A stretch of 38,456 nucleotides of DNA from an uncultured Bacilli bacterium (GTDB lineage Bacteria > Bacillota_I > Bacilli_A > ML615J-28 > CAG-313). The DNA is taken from NCBI GenBank assembly GCA_949879765.1, contig CATLBQ010000015.1, positions 1-38,456 on the forward strand. The letters run 5' to 3'. Position numbers and translations under genes: made by a program. The first letter of the stretch is position 1. Every line of letters begins with the position of its first letter. Positions 33,208 to 38,456 of the stretch are shown here, in pieces. Under the pieces are notes generated by a model. The model saw nothing but the letters and a program-made list of their open reading frames with translations, was not told where the DNA came from and ran no database searches.

Positions 33208-34494
33208 ATGAATGAACCCATTGAAACAACAAAAGCCATATTGGTGGGTATTCCCCTAGGAACTGACGAAGACTTTGATTATCAAATGCATGAACTAGCT
33301 GGTCTATGTGAAGCAAGAGATATTGAAATAGTTGATACGATAACGCAAAACCTAGATCACCCCATCAGTAAAACCTATGTAGGTAGTGGTAAATTGTTAG
33401 AAATTAAACAACAAATTGATATATGTCATGCGAATCTAGTTGTCTTCCTAGATGAGTTATCTCCTGTTCAGCTTAAAAATATTGAAGCGGTTTTAGATTG
33501 TGAAGTCATTGATCGTACTATGCTGATTTTAGAAATTTTTGAACTACGTGCTCGAACAAAAGAAGCTATGTTACAAGTAGAAATTGCCAATTTAAAATAT
33601 ATGGTCCCTAGACTCATTGGTTCTTATACCCGTTTATCTAGAACTGGTGGTGGTGGTGCAGGTGGCGCTGGTGCTAGACGGGGTAGTGGAGAAACCAAAC
33701 TAGAAGAAGACAAACGACATATTGAAAGAAGAATCCAAAAAGCGACTGAAGAATTAAAGCAAGTTGTCTTCAGTAGACAAACCGCAAGAAAATTAAGAAA
33801 AGCCAGTGATACCAAAACAGTTGCTTTTGTTGGATATACGAATGCCGGAAAATCAACCACTATCAATAGTTTATTGGACTTGTTTCATCGTGATGAAGAA
33901 AAAAAGGTGTTTGCCAAAAATATGTTATTTGCCACCCTTGAAACCGCAACAAGACTCATTAAACTTCCTACCAACCAAGAGTTTTTAATTACTGATACCG
34001 TTGGTTTTGTCAGTCATCTTCCCCATCACTTGATTGAATCTTTTAAATCCACTTTAGAAGAAATCAAGGAGGCTCATTTGATTGTCCATGTCGTAGATGC
34101 CGCAAGTCCTTATGCTTCTATGCAAATAGCAACCACTAATCAGGTTTTAACTGAAATTGGCGTAAAAGATATTCCGCTTGTCTATGCCTTTTGTAAAGCA
34201 GATCTTGTCAAGAATCCTTTATTTTTGCCTCAAGTAGATACTGACTTCATTTTAATTTCAAACACTGCACATACAGGTTTTGATGAGCTTATTGACTATA
34301 TTCAACAAACGCTTTTTTCAGATCAAGTAACTTGCAAATTATTGATTCCTTATGCCAATGGAGAAATTTTTTCCATTCTTAAAGAAAAAGCTCATGTACA
34401 TGATTCTTCTTATGAAAATGAGGGAATTCTTTTGACATGTACGATGAGTAAACTCTTATATCAACGCTATATGCAATATGAACAAGGAAAGTAA
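33208..34494 (+). CDS. hflX: Ribosome-splitting GTPase HflX
   Basis: 428 aa. The N-terminal HflX domain has TYVGSGKLLEI and DELSPVQLKNIE. The glycine-rich linker RTGGGGAGGAGARRGSGE is typical. The GTPase domain has G1 GYTNAGKST (about 209), switch ATLET, G3 DTVGFVSHLPHHLIE and a G4 of the form CKADL where NK.D is usual. HflX rescues stalled or heat-damaged 70S ribosomes. AGAGGTGG ribosome site. Single-gene unit closed by a strong terminator. Confidence 0.96.
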   Translation: MNEPIETTKAILVGIPLGTDEDFDYQMHELAGLCEARDIEIVDTITQNLDHPISKTYVGSGKLLEIKQQIDICHANLVVFLDELSPVQLKNIEAVLDCEVIDRTMLILEIFELRARTKEAMLQVEIANLKYMVPRLIGSYTRLSRTGGGGAGGAGARRGSGETKLEEDKRHIERRIQKATEELKQVVFSRQTARKLRKASDTKTVAFVGYTNAGKSTTINSLLDLFHRDEEKKVFAKNMLFATLETATRLIKLPTNQEFLITDTVGFVSHLPHHLIESFKSTLEEIKEAHLIVHVVDAASPYASMQIATTNQVLTEIGVKDIPLVYAFCKADLVKNPLFLPQVDTDFILISNTAHTGFDELIDYIQQTLFSDQVTCKLLIPYANGEIFSILKEKAHVHDSSYENEGILLTCTMSKLLYQRYMQYEQGK

Positions 34495-34528
34495 AAAACA
34501 AGGAAAGGTTATCCTTTCCTTGTTTTTT
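34493..34528. terminator. Two-way terminator between hflX and the MBL-fold gene
   Basis: Perfect 16-bp stem AAAAAACAAGGAAAGG/CCTTTCCTTGTTTTTT with a TTAT loop. It spans the hflX stop and just touches the end of the minus-strand gene. Confidence 0.95.
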
Positions 34529-35627
34529 ATTCCCATTTTCGGTATTGTTCAAACCACTCTGTATCTTTGAAGATGACATTGTGATGCGAGCAATTGACCT
34601 TTGTTCCTTCTTTGTTCGATGTAATCACAATATTCCCATTATAAGAAGTATATCCGTTTTCAGTTGCTAGTGTCGTCACATAAATTTGATCAGTATACCG
34701 GCAAACCCGTGAAGTAAAATCTTGTGACGGAAATTGATTCAAAGTATTCTTGGTGTATTCATCAGAACCTGCACAGCAACAAACACAAATGATTTTTGGT
34801 TGGATTATCGCAAGTAAGGCATCTGTTGTAGAAGTTGGTGAACCATGATGTCCCGCTTTAAATACCTCTACTTCGGGTAAATCATTATACTCAATTAAAT
34901 ATTTTTCTCCTTCTTTTTCTAAATCGCCTGTAAATAAGAAGTGCTTGCTTCCTTGATGAATCATAACGCATACCGAATAATTGTTTTCATCACTAGACTC
35001 ATTTTCATAATAATAATTATATAAGATTTCTAGTTCGATGCCCTCACTAAGGGTATAGGATCTTTGAGCACCATTTTCATTTTGATAACATTCTAATGCA
35101 CTATAGTGTTTTGCTCCTGCTTCGATTTCTGCTTGGCGTTTGTCATAATACTCAGAAATAAGGGCTGTTTTCGCATTGGTTTTTGGAAAATCAATAATCG
35201 TTTCGCACTCAAATGCCTCAAAAATACCTTGTACTTTTGTTGTTCCTACAAATCCCGCAATATGATCTTGATGACCATGTGTCGCAATGACATACTCTAA
35301 TGTATTATCTACAACATAATTTTTTAAATACGTTGTAATCGTTTCTGCACTGGATTTACGTGATCCTGCATCAATCAAAACATCCGTTTCTCCTGCTTTA
35401 ATATAAACTGCATCTCCCGTATACTGATTGCCTACTTCTAAAAAATGAATCGATAAATCGCCACTAACAATCTCGTTTCCTGGATGTTGAGGACGACATT
35501 GCTCGATATAAGGTTTATAATATGGATAGCCAAAATATAAGGCTGCTCCAATCAAAAGCAACAATAAAATGCCCACTGGCAATTGAATGATTCTCCGAAT
35601 GGTGCTATGTTTTTTTCTTCTTGCCAT
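34527..35627 (-). CDS. Exported metallo-beta-lactamase-fold hydrolase, ComEC C-domain type
   Basis: 366 aa. A basic start and one membrane anchor (about 15-33) put the rest outside. The MBL domain begins at LSIHFLEVGN..GDAVYIKAG. Metal motif THGHQDHIAG is at about 114-123, VLIDAGSR precedes it, FTGDLEKEGE gives the bridging Asp and GHHGSPTSTTDAL a later His. This is the layout of the stand-alone ComEC/Rec2 hydrolase domain, whose members may degrade DNA or nucleotides. Whether this one acts in DNA uptake is unknown. VCCCAGSDEY holds three Cys in a row. It follows dusB by 32 bases on the same strand. Confidence 0.88.
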   Translation of the reverse strand: MARRKKHSTIRRIIQLPVGILLLLLIGAALYFGYPYYKPYIEQCRPQHPGNEIVSGDLSIHFLEVGNQYTGDAVYIKAGETDVLIDAGSRKSSAETITTYLKNYVVDNTLEYVIATHGHQDHIAGFVGTTKVQGIFEAFECETIIDFPKTNAKTALISEYYDKRQAEIEAGAKHYSALECYQNENGAQRSYTLSEGIELEILYNYYYENESSDENNYSVCVMIHQGSKHFLFTGDLEKEGEKYLIEYNDLPEVEVFKAGHHGSPTSTTDALLAIIQPKIICVCCCAGSDEYTKNTLNQFPSQDFTSRVCRYTDQIYVTTLATENGYTSYNGNIVITSNKEGTKVNCSHHNVIFKDTEWFEQYRKWE

Positions 35628-35659
35628 CTTACCTTCTCCTTTTCTTGCTCTACTTTATA

Positions 35660-36628
35660 TTATGATTCATGTAATATCACTTGACATATTTTTTCTAATT
35701 CTGAATAAGACTTGACACTGACAATACTGCTTTTATATGCCTTTGTGCCTGGAATTAATTTTAAATACCACCCCGCATGACTTCGCATCTCAATCATAGC
35801 AATATGCTCCCCCTTTTCAAGAATGAGTCTTCTAGCGTGATCTAATAGTGTCGCAATGACAACTGGCCGTGTTGGTTTTTCGATGATGATTTGATCATTC
35901 ATATAAGAGGCCATTTGATCAAAAATGAAGGGATTTCCTAGGGCAGCTCGTCCAATCATGACCCCATCTACTCCTGTTTCAAGCATCTTTTGAAGGGTAG
36001 GAATATCCTTTACATCTCCATTTCCAATGACAGGAATAGCTGTTGCTTCTCTTACTTGCCGGATGTAGTCTAAATTGACTGCTCCTGTATACAAACTAGA
36101 TCTCGTTCTCCCATGAATAGCAATGGCATCTACTCCTGCTTGTGTGGCTAGTTTTGCTACTTCCCCACAACAAATGGAATGGGCATCCCAACCCGCCCTG
36201 ATTTTAATCGTTACAGGAATATCAATATGATCTTTCAAACTTTTGATGATATCATATATTTTTTGTGGGTTTTTAAGCAGTGCGCTACCTGCTCCACTTT
36301 TAACGACTTTATTGACTGGGCATCCCATATTGACATCCAAAATATCAATAGGAGAACGACTTATCATTTGTTTTGCGGAAGCGGTAATCGATTGATAATC
36401 GGAACCAAAAATCTGCATAGAGACGGGGTGTTCACTAGGAGCAATTTGAATCATTTGTAAAGTTTTGGTATTCTCATAGGCCAATCCTTTATCACTAATC
36501 ATCTCTGTACAAACTAACCCTGCTTGATGCTCTAAACAAATCTGTCTATAGGTAGAATTGGTAACCCCTGCCATAGGTGCTAAAATGATGTTATTCTTTA
36601 ATTTGACATGACCAATTTGTAAACTCAT
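35660..36628 (-). CDS. dusB: tRNA-dihydrouridine synthase DusB
   Basis: 322 aa FMN-dependent reductase that makes dihydrouridine in tRNA. APMAGVTNSTYRQIC, DVNMGCPVNKVVKSGAGSAL (catalytic Cys about 98), IHGRTRSSLYTG, GNGDVKD and GVMIGRAALGNPF are all in place. It has its own promoter and probably drives the MBL-fold gene as well. Confidence 0.96.
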   Translation of the reverse strand: MSLQIGHVKLKNNIILAPMAGVTNSTYRQICLEHQAGLVCTEMISDKGLAYENTKTLQMIQIAPSEHPVSMQIFGSDYQSITASAKQMISRSPIDILDVNMGCPVNKVVKSGAGSALLKNPQKIYDIIKSLKDHIDIPVTIKIRAGWDAHSICCGEVAKLATQAGVDAIAIHGRTRSSLYTGAVNLDYIRQVREATAIPVIGNGDVKDIPTLQKMLETGVDGVMIGRAALGNPFIFDQMASYMNDQIIIEKPTRPVVIATLLDHARRLILEKGEHIAMIEMRSHAGWYLKLIPGTKAYKSSIVSVKSYSELEKICQVILHES

Positions 36629-36689
36629 ACTTGTATTTCCTCTTATTATTGCTTGTTTTGTCTATCATCTGATTTTAAATTTCTATTTC

Positions 36690-36717
36690 ATTATAACACA
36701 TATCAATAAAATTGCAA
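36690..36717 (-). promoter_or_regulatory. Promoter of dusB
   Basis: Minus strand: TTGCAA (36717-36712), 16-base spacer, TATAAT (36695-36690). Confidence 0.68.
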
Positions 36718-36755
36718 ATCTTGAAGCATTCAAAATGGTAGTGATTGCTAATGGT

Positions 36756-36783
36756 TTGCATTTTTTTCAATTTATGATATAAT
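36756..36783 (+). promoter_or_regulatory. Promoter of the 87-aa membrane protein gene
   Basis: TTGCAT (36756-36761), 16-base spacer, extended -10 TGA-TATAAT (36778-36783). Confidence 0.68.
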
Positions 36784-36802
36784 ACATTTAAGAGGTGGCG
36801 TT

Positions 36803-37066
36803 ATGAAAGAAAAAAATATGCAAAAAGACACTAAACAACAAGAAAATCAAGTACAAGTAACCCCTACTCAATCTACTGATCCAATTGATAGTTTGAGATG
36901 GTTATTTGCTGTAGTCAGTTTTCTTTGTCCTGTAGTCGGTTATGTATTGTACTTGGTTTGGAAACAAAAACATACTAGAACTTCTGATATGAGTGGTTGG
37001 GCTGCTCTTTTGGGTGTATTCGCTTATATTATTTTCTTCTTTGTTTGGGTGTTTTTCATCAAATAA
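36803..37066 (+). CDS. Small two-helix membrane protein, paralog of the next gene's membrane part
   Basis: 87 aa: a polar Gln-rich N-terminal 25 residues, then two membrane helices (about 30-48 and 63-85). FAVVSFLCPVVGYVLYLVWK runs parallel to FAILSFFFPIVGLILFCVWN in the next gene. It lacks the zinc ribbon. AGAGGTGG precedes the start. Function unknown; the pair looks like a DUF4190-like family. Confidence 0.8.
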   Translation: MKEKNMQKDTKQQENQVQVTPTQSTDPIDSLRWLFAVVSFLCPVVGYVLYLVWKQKHTRTSDMSGWAALLGVFAYIIFFFVWVFFIK

Positions 37067-37073
37067 ATAAAAT

Positions 37074-37097
37074 AAGACACAATTTCGCTTGTGTCTT
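37074..37097 (+). terminator. Terminator overlapping the next gene's -35
   Basis: Stem AAGACACAA/TTGTGTCTT with a 6-base loop and a T-rich tail. Its right arm contains TTGTGT, the -35 of the following promoter. Confidence 0.78.
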
Positions 37098-37117
37098 TTT
37101 CTTTTTTATGATATAAT
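37089..37117 (+). promoter_or_regulatory. Promoter of the zinc-ribbon membrane protein gene
   Basis: TTGTGT (37089-37094), 17-base spacer, extended -10 TGA-TATAAT (37112-37117). Confidence 0.65.
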
Positions 37118-37151
37118 GTGGATATATATATATTCGTTTCGAGGTGATAAA

Positions 37152-37541
37152 ATGAAAAAATGTAAACATTGTAATGCCCAAGTAGATGATGAAACCAAGT
37201 TTTGTCCTTATTGTGGGGAAAAATTAGAAGAAGTTGTGGTAGAAGACAATCCATATGCTCAATACAATTATCAATCTAATGCCTCTTCATCAGATTATAG
37301 TCAAAACTATAATTCTCATCAAGTACAATCTGACGATGCATTTAATTTTGGCTTTGCCATCCTTTCTTTTTTCTTTCCTATTGTAGGTTTGATTTTATTC
37401 TGCGTGTGGAATAAAGAATCACCCAAAAAAGCAAAGGGTTGTGGAATAGCTGCTTTGATTAGTGTGATTTTGAATATCTTATTCGGTATTTGTTGTGCAG
37501 TTATTGTTGCCGCAATGGGTGCCAATGGTTCTCTACAATGA
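37152..37541 (+). CDS. Zinc-ribbon membrane protein
   Basis: 129 aa from the ATG at 37152, which has GAGGTG upstream. The N-terminal zinc ribbon CKHCNAQVDDETKFCPYCG gives two CxxC pairs. A Ser/Tyr/Asn-rich linker follows (about 35-65), then two membrane helices (about 70-90 and 100-126). Such proteins are common in gut Bacillota with unknown roles. It is coupled to the DUF2085 gene by an ATGA overlap. Confidence 0.87.
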   Translation: MKKCKHCNAQVDDETKFCPYCGEKLEEVVVEDNPYAQYNYQSNASSSDYSQNYNSHQVQSDDAFNFGFAILSFFFPIVGLILFCVWNKESPKKAKGCGIAALISVILNILFGICCAVIVAAMGANGSLQ

Positions 37542-38017
37542 AACCAAATACTTTTCAACGGAAAATACCAGTTATTGTTATATCTGGTATTTTATTCTCT
37601 TTTTTGGCTATCTTCTTATTCTTTTTCATTTGGAATCATGCCTTTCCACATGTAGCATTTACAACAGATTTATGGGGCAAAGTTCCCTTATGCAATAGAA
37701 ATATCAATCGTGCCATTCAAATTGGTGATTTTGTCTTTCCGCTTTGTATCCGTTGTACTAGTATGGGATGCTCCTTTTTCATTGGTATCTTGTTATTATT
37801 TATGCCAAAAATCACCAACACGCTGAAGAAACATCCTTTTTATATGTGGGCGATACTCAGTATCATATTGATGATACCACTAGTAGTAGATGGCATAAAA
37901 GTGTACTTTTTTCAAATTGATAGCCCTAATCTGATGCGATATATCACGGGCATCTTATTTGGATGTGGAACTAGTCTACTCACTAGAACTTTTCTTATAC
38001 AATTAGAAAAACACTAA
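37538..38017 (+). CDS. DUF2085-type membrane protein
   Basis: 159 aa starting at the ATG that overlaps the previous stop. Membrane helices lie at about 9-31, 70-92, 103-122 and 133-152. FVFPLCIRCTSMGCSFFIG is the DUF2085 pattern (plCaRCtgi..G). The usual CHQ earlier in the family reads LCNRNINR here, so one Cys/His ligand set is altered. Function of the family unknown. Confidence 0.78.
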   Translation: MKPNTFQRKIPVIVISGILFSFLAIFLFFFIWNHAFPHVAFTTDLWGKVPLCNRNINRAIQIGDFVFPLCIRCTSMGCSFFIGILLLFMPKITNTLKKHPFYMWAILSIILMIPLVVDGIKVYFFQIDSPNLMRYITGILFGCGTSLLTRTFLIQLEKH

Positions 38018-38041
38018 ATGTAATCTACATTTAGTGTTTTT
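38007..38041. terminator. Two-way terminator between the DUF2085 gene and the right-edge gene
   Basis: Perfect 16-bp stem AAAAACACTAAATGTA/TACATTTAGTGTTTTT with a 3-base loop and T tails. It lies across the DUF2085 stop codon. Confidence 0.93.
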
Positions 38042-38045
38042 TTCA

Positions 38046-38456
38046 TTAAGAAAATAAGATATAAAATGAATAATCAGAATTCATAAAAGCAGGAATAAAT
38101 ACGCCATCATCATAAGATGAATTGGATAAGAAATATTCTTCTCCATTATAAGTGCCTGTAAAACCTTGATATGAATCATATGCGGTAATAACATATTCTA
38201 TGCCGTTTAATGTAATTTGATTTTCTGTAATTACAAGTACATATGTTTGACCATTCGATTCCTTTTGATATGTACCTACCCATGCTGCAGGAATTTGAAT
38301 TTCTGTTGGTGTTTCTTCTTTCACTACATCACAAGTCACATTCAGTGTAAAATTGCTATTCATGATACGTACTTGAGCTGGTGCATCTCCCCATGGTGCC
38401 ATGTAAGTAACATAATAGGTTTCACCATTATAGGTTCCTGTCCATCCTTCATATTC
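38046..38456 (-). CDS. C-terminal part of a repeat-containing protein, N-terminus beyond the window
   Basis: The frame stays open to the right edge, so the ATG at 38402 need not be the start. 136 codons are visible. They contain a recurring beta-type module: GWTGTYNGETYYVTY near the edge and GFTGTYNGEEYFLS near the end, with WVGTYQKESNGQTYVL between them. Thr/Tyr/Asn-rich modules like this are usual in secreted or surface proteins, which is my best guess. No named domain recognised. Confidence 0.75.
   Translation of the reverse strand, partial: EYEGWTGTYNGETYYVTYMAPWGDAPAQVRIMNSNFTLNVTCDVVKEETPTEIQIPAAWVGTYQKESNGQTYVLVITENQITLNGIEYVITAYDSYQGFTGTYNGEEYFLSNSSYDDGVFIPAFMNSDYSFYILFS

Overview
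The window is AT-rich, densely coded bacterial chromosome, read mostly on the minus strand. Gene order follows the Bacillota block rsmB-rlmN-rsgA-rpe-thiN-spoVM-rpmB-fakA-recG-plsX-rnc. Three sporulation-type genes (spoVM, a cwlD-type amidase, yunB), an IspD-IspF fusion and the loss of several usual block members (prpC/prkC, yloU, fabD/fabG/acpP) suggest a spore-forming member of the Erysipelotrichia. That placement is inference from gene content and order; no rRNA or tRNA gene is visible.

Layout. 1-2461 (minus) is an accessory unit: a 24-aa peptide gene, a small lipoprotein and a secreted subtilisin-like protease with BspA-type leucine-rich repeats that runs off the left edge. The lipoprotein looks like a free-standing copy of the protease's own propeptide. 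Upstream, 2462-3300 has no sizeable gene. It holds a strong promoter followed by an attenuator-like leader, and a separate candidate small RNA (3150-3224) with its own promoter, two tandem hairpins with almost identical C6 loops, and an intrinsic terminator. 3310-8834 carries rnc, plsX, recG and fakA; rpmB faces the other way. 9346-14580 is the tightly packed spoVM-thiN-rpe-rsgA-rlmN-rsmB operon headed by an unknown gene. 14774-16439 (plus) holds an lgt-family gene and a DUF1461 membrane protein, which share a two-way terminator with eno.

17839-22873 (minus) contains the t6A genes tsaE-tsaB-rimI-tsaD, preceded by nfu, an S1-domain gene, a thioredoxin-like lipoprotein, a CwlD-type amidase and yunB. 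22985-31015 is one overlapping operon: a 1453-aa helicase-like protein, an ankyrin protein, the diadenylate cyclase CdaA, a PAS-like membrane protein and IspDF. Next come an atypical ClpC-like protein with a decayed second AAA+ module and divergent hflX. The right end has dusB with an exported metallo-beta-lactamase-fold protein, three small membrane proteins (one with a zinc ribbon, one DUF2085) and the C-terminal end of a repeat protein cut by the right edge.

The items most deserving attention are the twin-hairpin RNA, the peptide/propeptide-lipoprotein/protease unit with its leader, and the helicase-ankyrin-CdaA operon next to the decayed ClpC.
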